NCBI GenBank assembly: GCA_947561395.2
Contig: OX387186.1
Coordinates: 2,572,835-2,636,834, forward strand
Length of the DNA: 64,000 nucleotides
Reading direction: 5' to 3'
DNA from: Buxus sempervirens
Taxonomy: Eukaryota > Streptophyta > Magnoliopsida > Buxales > Buxaceae
Shown: piece after piece, positions 23,823 through 33,787 of the stretch
Layout: each line of letters opens with the position of its first letter
Numbering within the stretch: the stretch's first letter is position 1
Position numbers and translations under genes: made by a program
Notes under the pieces: model-generated
Databases searched by the model: none
What the model saw: only the letters and a program-made list of their open reading frames with translations
Told to the model about the DNA's origin: nothing

Positions 23823-24432
23823 GGGATTTGAACTCCAAGATATTTTCCTTTCCTTTATAGATCTCATGTATTTAAATAGAATAATTTTTGGTTGAAATTT
23901 TCGGTTGAGAAAAACGAGAGAGAACACACACACACACACAATCAACCAAGATTTACTGTTTCGGTGCCGATGGGCATGCTGCCCATAGACCAAAACGAAA
24001 TTTTGGCGGCACACCAGCGGCGTGCCAACAAAATGGCGGAAAAATTAAAAAGAGCAAAAATTGGTTTTTTTGGATTTTGGGGAAATTTCGCCGGCATGCT
24101 GCTCCGTTTCGCAGGCACACCGTCGCGTTTCGCCAATAAAAATTAAACAAATTTTGCATTTCCCTTCTCTGTTTTGCCCGTTTTGCTCAACATGTCGCCC
24201 CGTTTCGCCGAAAAATCGCCAGCGATGCAATTAAGCGATTTTTACCCTCCGAAATGCATCGTCGCATCCCAAAAAATGAAAACGGTAAACACTCAACTCA
24301 AGGATTATTTTCCTTCAAGGATCTCATCGACTTTCAGTAGACAAAAGAGAGAGAGAGAAGAGAGAACACACATACTCATTGCTATATTTTCAGAATTTGA
24401 ACTCAAAGATGTTTTCCTTTAAGGATCTCAAG
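23823..24432. repeat. Local direct repeats of a gaactcaaagat-ttttccttt-aaggatctca module
   Basis: A module of about 40 bp appears near 23825-23868, in shortened form near 24295-24328, and again near 24393-24430. The first and second are each followed or preceded by gagagagaacacacac tracts. Ancient local duplication or remains of one element are both possible. Confidence 0.6.
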
Positions 24433-24518
24433 AAAAATCCAAAAGCCCTCCTCTACGAAGTTTCACAAGTTTTGATTGTCAGTAAAATAAGTTGAGTCTG
24501 TGTCTCTGTGTGTGTGTC

Positions 24519-24521
<3 letters not shown>

Positions 24522-24561
<40 letters not shown>
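24522..24561. repeat. (GA)n microsatellite
   Basis: About 40 bases of uninterrupted GA/AG follow tgtgtgtgtctgtg. Confidence 0.95.
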
Positions 24562-24563
<2 letters not shown>

Positions 24564-24697
24564 CCTGCATTGTTAGCAAGCTATCAAACATGTACACTAA
24601 CCCAATAATAGGAATGACCCAATGAGAACTGATATACTGAAATGAAACAGCCAACGTGCACAGAGATCTACAATTTAGAGACTGAAACATAAGCATA

Positions 24698-24884
24698 AAG
24701 GATTTCAGCAATTATCAAGTTATTGAAATTGTTAGGAATTGGTCATCTATCATTTAGTTGTAGTTGTATTGGCTTCTATTATATGTTTCTGGACTGTGTT
24801 TGATTTTGTTGTACTTTTTGGAATGCGTACTCCTTGTGGGTGCGCCCTTCTTTTGATATGAATGAATTGCATTACTTATCAAAA
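24698..24884 (+). mobile_element. 5'-truncated LINE-type insertion (3' tail only)
   Basis: The segment ends ...gtactttttggaatgcgtactccttgtgggtgcgcccttc...attgcattacttatc plus poly(A), the characteristic 3' tail of plant L1-type LINEs as I remember it. It is flanked by a 13-bp direct repeat aaacataagcata at 24685-24697 and 24885-24897, as target-primed reverse transcription leaves. About 187 bp survive, with no coding part. Confidence 0.8.
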
Positions 24885-25308
24885 AAACATAAGCATATAA
24901 CTCCATAAAATCATTAGGATAATTGACATGAACCACACAACATCATTTCCCTCTATGTTCATGTAAATATGCCCTTCTTAAAGTCAAAATGATATTATAC
25001 ATGTTTAGGCTTAAGCAAATATATCTCTTTCAAGTCATAGGGATCTTCAATATGAACCAAGCCCAAAAAATAAAGGAAAAAAAAATCATAAATTAACAAG
25101 AAATTTGTTGACCATACTTGTGTATGGATTCTTAAATAAATCTTGGCCCCGCACAAGATTTTAAGCTTTAAATTGTTATATCAATGGCTAAGATCAAGTT
25201 ATCAGATAGCTCCTAGAAGGCTTTTCTTTGAAATGTAAGATATAAGAAGTACATTTATATTAAACAATCTTATAAGATATTGTGTTCAATAAAGTTAGCA
25301 AGTATCCA

Positions 25309-27024
25309 TTACAAAAATCCAGATATCAAACTTTTATATTTAGCTTTATCAGGTTTAAGCCGAATTTTCAACATTTCATCATGAATCTTCATCGCTTTTC
25401 TTAGCTCCTTTTCATGACAAAGCCCCTTGATCATAATTGAAAAGCTTTCACTGTTCACAACATTTTTTCTTCTCATATAATCAAATGCCCTAATTGCGTC
25501 TTCAATCCTCTTTTCAGCAAAAAGACCATTGAGAAGCATATTTGATGTTGTTACATCCAAACTTCCTCCCAATCTCTCCATATTATCATGCAATGTGACT
25601 GCTAAATCAATCTGTCTTTCAGAGCAGTAATGCTCTACCAATGAGCAACAACAAAAGGAATCTGGTAAAAGGCCCTTCTCCAAAATTACTTTTAAGAGTC
25701 TTTCTGCCTCTCTCCATCTAGCCCTATTACATTCAGCAGCTATAAATTTGGACAAATCTGAAGCACAAGGACTAAATCCCCTTCCAATTAAATCTCCTAA
25801 CAATTTCTCAACTTCATCAGATGGTTCTTCCTTGCAAACAACAGCTGCAAGAGCTTGATAACTATTTTGACTCAATGAGATACGCTGTTTCAAGATCAAT
25901 CTGTAAAATATCACTGCTTCCTTTGCTCTTCCCTCTTTAGCCAATGCCCTCAACAAACAGCCATGAGAGGCATCTCGTAGTCTCAACCTCTCATCCCTGG
26001 CCCTCTCAAAGAACATCTCTGCTGCATGAGTCATTCTTAAATCGCAGAGCTTTTCGATAGTCAAATCGTAATCTGAGGAAGGTATTGATGGAAGCAATTT
26101 CCTTTCAACCATATCTTTCATTATCATCTTATTTATCCCAATATCTCCATATTTGCAAGCCCCGTCAAGGATTGCGCTGTAAGTATCAAAACCAGGGTTG
26201 AGTTTCTTACTGTACATTTCATTCAAACATTTGACTGCAGCTGTAAAATTCCCATTTCTACTGTAACAGCTAATAACTGTGTTGTAGATGTCAGCACTAT
26301 AAATACCCGAATCCAACAATCTTATAACGTTCTCAATCTTCTTTTCTTTACAAAGAATCTGAGCAAGTACGGACCACGTACACTGATCGGGTGTGATCCC
26401 AATACGTATGATGGCAGAGTAAAAACACCAAAACAATTTTATTTCATCTGTTCTCTGCAGAGCATTAAGCACTGCGTTGCATCCACGGATAGAAGGAAGA
26501 CACCCGTATAACTTAATTCTCCTAAAAACCTCTAGACCTTCGAAAACCAGACTTTTATTTGAGTAATATTCTAAAACAAAACTTAAAACAAGGGATTGAC
26601 AGTCTCTACCTTTCAATGTCCCGATAATCGAATCGAGAACCACCGATGCCGGCTCCGACTGAATAACAGAATCCAAAAGAGATCTTGCAGGTTGCAAATT
26701 TCCAGACGCGACTAAAATTTGGATAATTTTACAGTGAGACTCGAGATCCGGTTGAAACCCTAGATTCGTTTTCGTCCAGTTGAAGAACACCAATGAGGTT
26801 TCCGCATTTTTCTCGGTTCTACGGAGGATTTGGATGAAGAGGTCAGGAGTCAACTGTGAAGAGAGATTGTATTTACGGAGAAGAGGAATCCAACTTCGAC
26901 TTTGTAGGAGAACAGCTGAGATTTGGGAAACGAGCTGCTCTTGTTTAATTCGATTTCGCCATCTGAGAGAAGCCGTTGAAGAAGAGAAACTTCTGATGAA
27001 AATAGAGAAGTTCCCCAGAAGCAT
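25309..27024 (-). CDS. Pentatricopeptide repeat protein (P class)
   Basis: Intronless frame of 571 residues starting MLLGNFSIFIRSFSSS, an organelle-targeting-like Ser/Arg-rich N-terminus. P-type PPR units run from about residue 85 to the end; clear examples are DIYNTVISCYSRNGNF, DTYSAILDGACKYGD, TTSNMLLNGLFAEKR and ESFSIMIKGLCHEKE, and it closes KAKYKSLISGFL. P-class PPRs bind specific organellar RNAs for stabilisation, splicing or translation. There is no PLS, E or DYW domain. The layout resembles a conserved single-copy plant PPR (At4g21170-like from memory), but I do not assert orthology. No breaks are seen. Confidence 0.88.
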   Translation of the reverse strand: MLLGNFSIFIRSFSSSTASLRWRNRIKQEQLVSQISAVLLQSRSWIPLLRKYNLSSQLTPDLFIQILRRTEKNAETSLVFFNWTKTNLGFQPDLESHCKIIQILVASGNLQPARSLLDSVIQSEPASVVLDSIIGTLKGRDCQSLVLSFVLEYYSNKSLVFEGLEVFRRIKLYGCLPSIRGCNAVLNALQRTDEIKLFWCFYSAIIRIGITPDQCTWSVLAQILCKEKKIENVIRLLDSGIYSADIYNTVISCYSRNGNFTAAVKCLNEMYSKKLNPGFDTYSAILDGACKYGDIGINKMIMKDMVERKLLPSIPSSDYDLTIEKLCDLRMTHAAEMFFERARDERLRLRDASHGCLLRALAKEGRAKEAVIFYRLILKQRISLSQNSYQALAAVVCKEEPSDEVEKLLGDLIGRGFSPCASDLSKFIAAECNRARWREAERLLKVILEKGLLPDSFCCCSLVEHYCSERQIDLAVTLHDNMERLGGSLDVTTSNMLLNGLFAEKRIEDAIRAFDYMRRKNVVNSESFSIMIKGLCHEKELRKAMKIHDEMLKIRLKPDKAKYKSLISGFL

Positions 27025-27285
27025 TGAGTTCGCTGATCCTGTTGCTGTTCCTCGGCAACATCAAGGATGAGGGAAGACACAGATAGAGTGTGTGCAGCTT
27101 CTTGTGCGTTTTACCAACATCGTTTTAGACAGAGCAGCAGTTCATGTTTTGGGATGGAGTTCGCGAAGCTGTTACGATCCTGAAGGTTTAGTGCTTAACC
27201 AGCATGACCAGATCTTTAACGGGTTAAAATCCATCTTCGTTACCTGGGAACCATGGACCACAACCCCGGGTTAGGGTTTTCTTTT

Positions 27286-27612
27286 GGGAAAACTGGTTTT
27301 AGTGATATTTTTCAACATAATTCGGATTCAGTCGACTAATTATTGAAAATTGAGAATTAATGATAATTTTTATAATAATTAAACATCAGTATCATTTTAC
27401 TTTTACTAAACAATTTCTCCCAAAAATAACTTCCAAAAACTTACAAACCTCACTTATACCAAGGTTTGTACCTAAATGAGTGAAGGTTTTCAAATTGAAA
27501 AGTATACTATATTGATTCTCAATTATTTTAAGAAAATATTATTAATTTTCAATAATTGGCCTACTAAATATAAATTATTTTGAAAAAGTTGCATTAAAAA
27601 CCAATTTCACCT
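27286..27612. mobile_element. Foldback MITE, gggaaaa-ctggttttagtgat family, copy A
   Basis: The left end gggaaaactggttttagtga and the right end ttaaaaaccaatttcac are inverted relatives. The inside is AT-rich with imperfect self-complementarity. It abuts copy B. Boundaries are within a few bases. Confidence 0.7.
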
Positions 27613-27619
27613 TTTCTTT

Positions 27620-27896
27620 AGAAAATTGATTTTTAGTGATGCTTTTTAAAATACACTGTGCATGAAATTTTTTTCTCAAAACTACCCTCAACTTACTTGT
27701 AAAAAAGTTTGTTTATTATTATATTTTAATGAGGTTAAGAAATGTTTTGATGGTATTTTTGGAAGAACTAGAGTAAAATAAAAATGACATTCATTCTTAA
27801 TTATTTTCAAAAAGTATCATTAATTCTAAGTTATCAAGAATGTGGTGACTAAGTAAGATTATTTTTAAAAAGTAACACTAAAAACCAATTTTCCCC
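27620..27896. mobile_element. Foldback MITE, same family, copy B
   Basis: It begins agaaaattgatttttagtga and ends aacactaaaaaccaattttcccc. Its interior (actaccctcaacttacttgtaaaaaag..., ggttaagaaatgttttgatgg) matches the fragment at 11500-11705. Boundaries are within a few bases. Confidence 0.75.
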
Positions 27897-27914
27897 TATA
27901 TTGTTATAATTCTT

Positions 27915-29756
27915 AGGACAAATTACAGTTACCTCCCTTGAAGTATGACATAATTACACTTACCTCCTTTGGGGTTTCTGATATAACACTGTCACCCTTG
28001 AGGTTTATGTGTGGGTCACAATAACACCCCCTCACTACCGTTTCCATAAAAAAAATAACGGTAGATCATAAAAAATGAACAACTTTTGAACGTATAACTA
28101 AAAATTAATTTTCCAAATCAGGTTACAATTTTTGAACGTCTTCTCATTAATTAAACAACGCGTAATCCCAGCTGGCTTTTCCCGCACCGAATAGGTTGAC
28201 TCATTGTCCCTCTCCTTCCAGACCGCTTCCTACTCTTCCACTCTGCATATCTAATCCCTCCATCTCTGTATAAAAACCCACTCGTCCTTCGTTTGTTCTC
28301 ATCAGTCATCACATCCCAATTCCTAAATGTTGCACAGATTGGATCTACATAAGATATGCACAAAGCAAAACATCTACATTCCAGTTACCATTTAGGCATT
28401 TTTCAAACAGCTACCAAGCAAATTGTGAAAACAAATGAAAAGATATACACACTCAAATGATCACGGGTCAATTGCTAGAAACATTTCAAAATAAATTACA
28501 TTCGCCAGCTAGGTTAATAATGCATTGGAAAATCCGAGAATAAGGAATGAAGTGAGCATTAGGTTAGATCAACATTAGCGCCATCAAATTCGCATGAAAT
28601 TTTGTTTTTTGCAATTTGTTGAATGAATCCAACTTGAGAAGATTTATCTTGACAGGTAAAAACAGACATAATTGAAGATCGAACAAAAAGAGATATTTCC
28701 CTAGAGAAAGCACTTACAATGTTTTGAGTTGAGCACAGTCACCTGAGTTGGAAATGCCTTATCGTTTCTTTGGGAAGTAAAAATTGGGGGATGATGAAAT
28801 CAATGTTGAAAACGCCATTAATCATCTCAAGCTCGTTTGCTTGTTACGCAGTTACTTGAATCCGAATTCTATCGATAGCCCTTTCATTTACTGGGGTTGA
28901 GGAGGAAAGGAAGAAGATACAATGAGATTGAGTAAACATTGGCAAATATAAAATACATCTAAGGAGAAGTAGGATCGATACTCGTTACCTCTCAATAGTA
29001 CAAAACTATGGATTCAAAAGAGCGATTTTGGTCGGGAAGAGAGGAGATCAAGCACGCCTATTCCAACATGGAGATCCCCTTGTTCCTCCATTGGATTGCT
29101 GCCGAATTTCTGAAATATCCACCATCTCCAACTAGTGGTGGTGGCGGGAAAGTAAAGGAAGCTCCCATGTTTGAAAACTCGCTGCAACTCTGTGGGAGAT
29201 GAATGAGATCCCTTCACTTTCCTTAAGAGAGGACCTCGGGGAGAAGAGGTATAAGAAAGAGATGAGAGGAAGAGGAGGGTCGGATAGAGGGAGGAGATAG
29301 CTAGATAGGTGGGAGAGAGAAAGTGGAAGCTGTAGAAAAAAACAAGAAAGGGAGAGAGAGTGGGAGGAGAAAGAGAAGAAGATCCTCTTCGCTTACCCTC
29401 TCTATGGGCAAACAGATCCTCGACGAGAGCTACTCTCTTGATAGATCACTCACCACTCAGCAAATAGTAAGCTGGCTGCAAGAGGCGAACAGACGAACCA
29501 GAACGCCATTAATGTCGTGTTTTTTTTGGACGGAATCGTGTGACCTAACTTGATTTGGAAAATTAATTTTTAGTTATACATTCAAAAGTTGTTTATTTTT
29601 AATGATCTGCAGTTGTTTTTTTGATGGAAACTGCAATGAGGGGGTATTATTGTGACCCACACATAAACCTCAAGGGTGACAGTGTTATATCAGAAACCCC
29701 AAGGGAGGTAAGTGTAATTATATCATACCTCAAGGGAGGTAAGTGTAATTTGCCCT
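27915..29756. mobile_element. 1.84-kb element with about 210-bp terminal inverted repeats (MULE-like)
   Basis: The left end aggacaaattacagttacctccc is matched by the inverted right end, which reads back agggcaaattacacttacctccc. The match continues through gtttctgatataacactgtcac, aggtttatgtgtgggtcacaa and ttaattttccaaatcaagtta for roughly 210 bases. Very long TIRs fit Mutator-like elements. No transposase is seen. The 1.4 kb between the TIRs has normal, non-repetitive composition with short open frames (for example 29008-29202), so it may be captured host DNA. Flanks aattctt/aattttt are at best an imperfect target duplication. Confidence 0.82.
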
Positions 29757-29863
29757 AATTTTTATTAAGGGGAGGCATAGCACTTTACACAGTGCCCATT
29801 CCAAAATTAGAAATTGTAACTTAAAATACTTCCAATGGGAACACAGCGTTGATGAAATAATTT

Positions 29864-30204
29864 GGGGGAAATTGATTTTTAGTAAGAGTTTCTAAAAACA
29901 ACTCAGATTTAGTCGCTTGACTTTTTGAAATTAGAAATAAGTGATACTTTTTTAAAATAATTGAGAATAAATCATTTTACTATTCATAAAAGGATTTTTT
30001 CAAGAATGCCCTCAAAAGACTTCTTAACCGACAAAACATTTGATTTATAAGTCATTTGAAGGTATTTTTAAAGAAATCTTTATGAATAGTACAACGGCAC
30101 TTACTTTTAATTATTTTAAAAATTACACTGCTTTATAATTTTCAAAAATTAGGTGATTGAATCTGGATTGTGTTTAAAAAGTATCACTAAAAACTAATTA
30201 TCCC
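29864..30204. mobile_element. Foldback MITE, same family, copy C
   Basis: The left end gggggaaattgatttttagt and the right end atcactaaaaactaattatccc are inverted relatives. The interior carries caagaatgccctcaaaagac, as in the other members. About 340 bp, non-coding. Confidence 0.75.
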
Positions 30205-30631
30205 ATTAATTTTTATATTTGCAAATATGGTTCGTATTAAACGTTAATAAGGGTGATATTTTATTGAACCGGTTTGGGCTAACATACCGGGTCGACGTCT
30301 TCGACGGCTTACAAAACATTGCTCCCAGTTAACAGAACCCACGCCGGAGCTTAATATCCCGGATAACATACGGGAGTGCTACTCAGCGAACCTATTTCTA
30401 TCCGAAGCAAAACCTATGTTTAGATCTATCCCTCTTGTTCTTCTTCATATCTCTGGATCCTACAAAGTCGATTCAAGCCAGTCTTGCAGTATCCGCTATC
30501 TTCTTTCCCTTGTATCGAGTTTAAACTTCAAACTGCCGTTGGGTTCACTCAGAAACTCAGAGAGACCCACAAGCCCTGCAAGATGTGTGGACGGTTTGGT
30601 TTTCGTCTGTCCGGAACTGAAGTAATCAACT

Positions 30632-32587
30632 ATGCCCTTCAGGATTTTAATCGGAGGAAGCGAAAGGTGGAAGCTTTCTTCAACCCCATGTAAGATTTTA
30701 ACTTTTTCTGGTCGTTCCTTTTCGGTTCTTAGCGTTTCCGTGAGTAAAACTTCTGATAATGACCACGACAATGAAGAAAAGGTTGAACATCCTCTTGCCG
30801 AGGAAATATTCAAGTCAGGTCCTAAATTGGGTTCATACAAACAGGGTGATTCCACCTTCTATTTTCTCATTAAGAATTACGCTGACAAGGGTGATTTTGC
30901 GATGTTGGAGAAGGTTCTGGATCGAATGAAGCGGGAAAATAGAGCCTTTTCGGAGAAAATTTTCATCCTTATATTCAAAGCTTATGGGAAAGCGCATCTA
31001 CCTGATAAAGCCGTTAACTTGTTTGATAGAATGGTTGAGGACTTCCAATGCAGGCAAACTGTTCGATCATTTAACTCGGTTCTTAACATTATTATTCAAG
31101 GGGATCTTTTTAGTCGTGCTTTAGAGTTTCATTCGTGTGTTATGGGAAGAGGTATTTCACCGAATGTCCTTACTTTCAATTTGATTATTAAAGCTATGTG
31201 CAAACTGGGATTGATTGATAGAGCTATTGAAGCATTCCGAGAAATGCCATCTCGGAATTGTATGCCCGATGTGTTCACTTATAGCACATTAATGGATGGG
31301 TTGTGCAAGGAGAGTAGAATTGATGAAGCAGTTTCATTGCTGGACGAGATGCAGGTTGAGGGGTGCTTCCCAAGTCAAGTTACTTTCAATGTGTTGATCA
31401 ATGCGCTCTGTAAGAAGGGTGACATGGTCCGTGCAGCAAAGCTTGTGGATAATATGTGTCTCAAGGGTTGTGTGCCAAATGAGGTGACATACAACATTCT
31501 TATTCATGGTTTGTGTCTCAAGGGAAAGTTGGACAAGGCTATTAGTCTTCTGGATCGGATGGTATCAAACAAATGTGTGCCTAATGATGTTACATTTGGT
31601 ACAATCATCAATGGGCTTGTTAAGCAAGGGAGGGCTGCTGATGGTGCCCATTTATTAGTTTCCATGGAAAAAAGGGGACGCCATCCAAATGAATTTGTTT
31701 ACTCAGCTCTCATTAGTGGGCTGTTTAAAGAGGGAAACTCAAAAAAAGCAATGACCTTGTGGCAGGAGATGATAGAGAAGGGATGCACACCTAATACTGT
31801 TGTCTATAGTGCTCTTATAGATGGCCTGTGTCGAGAAGGAAAACCAGATGAAGCCAATAATGTTCTTGTGGAGATGGTGAGCAACGGTTGTTTTCCCAAT
31901 GCATTCACCTATAGCTCATTGATGAGGGGATATTTCAATACTGGTAATTTTCAAAAAGCAATTCTTGTGTGGAAAGAGATGGAGAAGAACGAATGTGCTC
32001 CGAATGATGTTTGTTACAGTGTACTTATCCATGGCCTTTGCAAGGATGGCAGACTGAAGGAGGGTATGATGGCATGGAAGCACATGTTGGGTAGAGGATC
32101 TACTCCTGATGCTGTGGCTTATACATCGATGATTCATGGATTCTGTAATGCTGGTCTAGTGGAAGAGGGTATAAGACTTCTCCACGAGATGCTTTATAGT
32201 CCATCTGGCTCTCAACCTGATATAGTCACTTATAATATACTCTTTGATAGTTTATGCAAGCACAGCAACATCTCTCGTGCAGCAAATCTCCTTAATAGCA
32301 TGTTGGACCATGGTTGTGATCCTGACATAGTTACATGCAACATATTTTTGAAGAGTCTGCAAGAGAAGCTGGATCCACCTCAGGATGGGAGGGAATTTCT
32401 AGACGAGCTTGTGGTTCGGCTATCTAAGAGGCACAGAACCATTGCTGCTTCCAATATTGTCGAAGTAATGTTGCAGAAATTTCTCCCACCTAAGGCCACA
32501 ACATGGGAACGGGTTGTTCAAGATCTTTCTAAACGTAAGAAGGTGCGAGAGGCCATTGAGAAGTGCTGGAGCAGTATATTTGACTGA
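30632..32587 (+). CDS. EMB1025: Pentatricopeptide repeat protein, EMB1025-like (At4g20090 type)
   Basis: Intronless frame of 651 residues; an in-frame stop lies three codons before the ATG. A Ser/Arg-rich targeting N-terminus leads to about 13 consecutive P-type PPR units from about residue 75 to 580, for example FNLIIKAMCKLGLIDRAIEAF, VTYNILIHGLCLKGKLDKA and VVYSALIDGLCREGKPDEA. A non-PPR C-terminus with KLDPPQDGREFLDELVVRL and EVMLQKFLPPK matches the Arabidopsis EMBRYO DEFECTIVE 1025 protein (660 residues) as I remember it. It would act in organellar RNA metabolism. Loss of the Arabidopsis gene is embryo-lethal. No E or DYW domain and no break. Confidence 0.9.
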   Translation: MPFRILIGGSERWKLSSTPCKILTFSGRSFSVLSVSVSKTSDNDHDNEEKVEHPLAEEIFKSGPKLGSYKQGDSTFYFLIKNYADKGDFAMLEKVLDRMKRENRAFSEKIFILIFKAYGKAHLPDKAVNLFDRMVEDFQCRQTVRSFNSVLNIIIQGDLFSRALEFHSCVMGRGISPNVLTFNLIIKAMCKLGLIDRAIEAFREMPSRNCMPDVFTYSTLMDGLCKESRIDEAVSLLDEMQVEGCFPSQVTFNVLINALCKKGDMVRAAKLVDNMCLKGCVPNEVTYNILIHGLCLKGKLDKAISLLDRMVSNKCVPNDVTFGTIINGLVKQGRAADGAHLLVSMEKRGRHPNEFVYSALISGLFKEGNSKKAMTLWQEMIEKGCTPNTVVYSALIDGLCREGKPDEANNVLVEMVSNGCFPNAFTYSSLMRGYFNTGNFQKAILVWKEMEKNECAPNDVCYSVLIHGLCKDGRLKEGMMAWKHMLGRGSTPDAVAYTSMIHGFCNAGLVEEGIRLLHEMLYSPSGSQPDIVTYNILFDSLCKHSNISRAANLLNSMLDHGCDPDIVTCNIFLKSLQEKLDPPQDGREFLDELVVRLSKRHRTIAASNIVEVMLQKFLPPKATTWERVVQDLSKRKKVREAIEKCWSSIFD

Positions 32588-33007
32588 TTTCTTTGATGAC
32601 ACATTCTTTGTTGTAAGATTCTTCCAATTAATTTTATTATAGGATGTATCATATGACTTCATGAAGTTGATGTTATTGGAAAAGGATAATACAATACGCT
32701 ATTTAAAATCTTACAGTTGAAAACACAGTTCTTTTAACTCGATTGACATTGTCAGCATTCAATTGATGTTGAAGTTTCATTTTCATAAGTATCTCATAGA
32801 CATTCAATTGATATTAATCTATGCTTTAGCGATAACTTGGGCCAACAATGTACAGTTTTTTGAATCTCATGTTTTTTAGGTGGACTGTACTCCAATATCT
32901 CACCATTTTAACAATTAGATTATCTGAAGAACCTGCAAGAGATGTTATGTGATAGTTATTCTTCAAGTTTTCAACCCCTTGCATTTTATCAACCAAAAGC
33001 ACCCATT

Positions 33008-33245
33008 AAACTTTTAGAAACTTACAGCCTTATTATGCAAAAGATTCTATGAATAAATCTTAAAGCAAATAAGAAAAAAGCATAAAACTTTTAAAAGCTC
33101 ACGACCTTTATTCATGCAAGAGATTGTATGAATAAATTTAAATCAGGAATAGACAAAAAACTTATACAAGCTCACAACCTATTCATGCAAAAGTTTTTAC
33201 AAGCTCACAACCTATTCATGCAAAAGTTCCTCTGAATAAATTTAA
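33008..33245. repeat. Irregular minisatellite, four copies
   Basis: Copies of a unit of the form acaagctcacaacctattcatgcaaaag...gaataaatttaaat begin near 33015, 33094, 33165 and 33198. The last two share a 31-base identical core. Confidence 0.75.
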
Positions 33246-33660
33246 ATTCCAAGGCAAATGAAAATAACAGGCAAGAAGAAGTTGGCAGAAGAGAAGAGAC
33301 CAGTGCCGAAGAACAATTTGTGCGCATGGACTGATGAGTTGGCCAATCCAGAATCTTAATATGTGATGCACCTTTTGTGGCCAAATATTCCACTCTCTTA
33401 GTCATCAGTTAAAGGTTCAATTGGGATTTAATAGATGCCTCATAGCGTTATATTTAACTGTACCAAAGCCGGGAGACAATATCACAGATAATGATCAGGA
33501 TGGGATGATGAAAATTACCTAGATTGAACAGTTCACCCAAACTTATGGTAAAAAAGGCTTATCGAAAGACCTAGTTTTCAATGAATCACTTGTCCAGGTC
33601 TTAAAACATTTGTAAAAATATATGGGTGCTGAGTAAATGATTAATGCCTATATCAGAGAA

Positions 33661-33787
33661 AATGATAAGTTAATTAAGTTTATAGGCTGCTATGTTTGTA
33701 CTGATAATTTATATCAGTACAAACTTCTGTTGTATCATGGAAATTAGGAAAATGATAAGTTAATTAAGTTTATAGGCTGCTATGTTT
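33661..33787. repeat. Exact 37-bp direct repeat flanking a 13-bp palindrome
   Basis: The 37 bases beginning aatgataagttaattaagt at 33661-33697 recur at 33751-33787. Between them (33695-33725) gtttgtactgata and tatcagtacaaac form a perfect inverted repeat with a 5-base loop. Confidence 0.9.

Larger units (their letters stand above)
22493..25308. other. Intergenic region with microsatellites and a LINE tail
   Basis: No gene recognised. The 108-codon frame at 22996-23322 (-) has no family features. It contains the syntaxin 3' UTR, AC and GA microsatellites, a locally repeated ATTTGAACTCaAAGAT module, a GC-richer patch at about 23960-24240, and a 5'-truncated LINE-like insertion at 24698-24884. 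Confidence 0.45.
27025..30631. other. Intergenic region packed with inverted-repeat elements
   Basis: It holds two adjacent foldback MITEs (27286-27612 and 27620-27896), a 1.84-kb element with long TIRs (27915-29756), a third MITE of the same family (29864-30204) and the short promoter region of the EMB1025-like PPR gene (30205-30631). No host gene is seen. Confidence 0.6.

Noticed and set aside
28151-29553. Short open frames inside the long-TIR element
   Set aside because: Each is under 80 codons and unrecognised; treated as possible captured fragments rather than genes.
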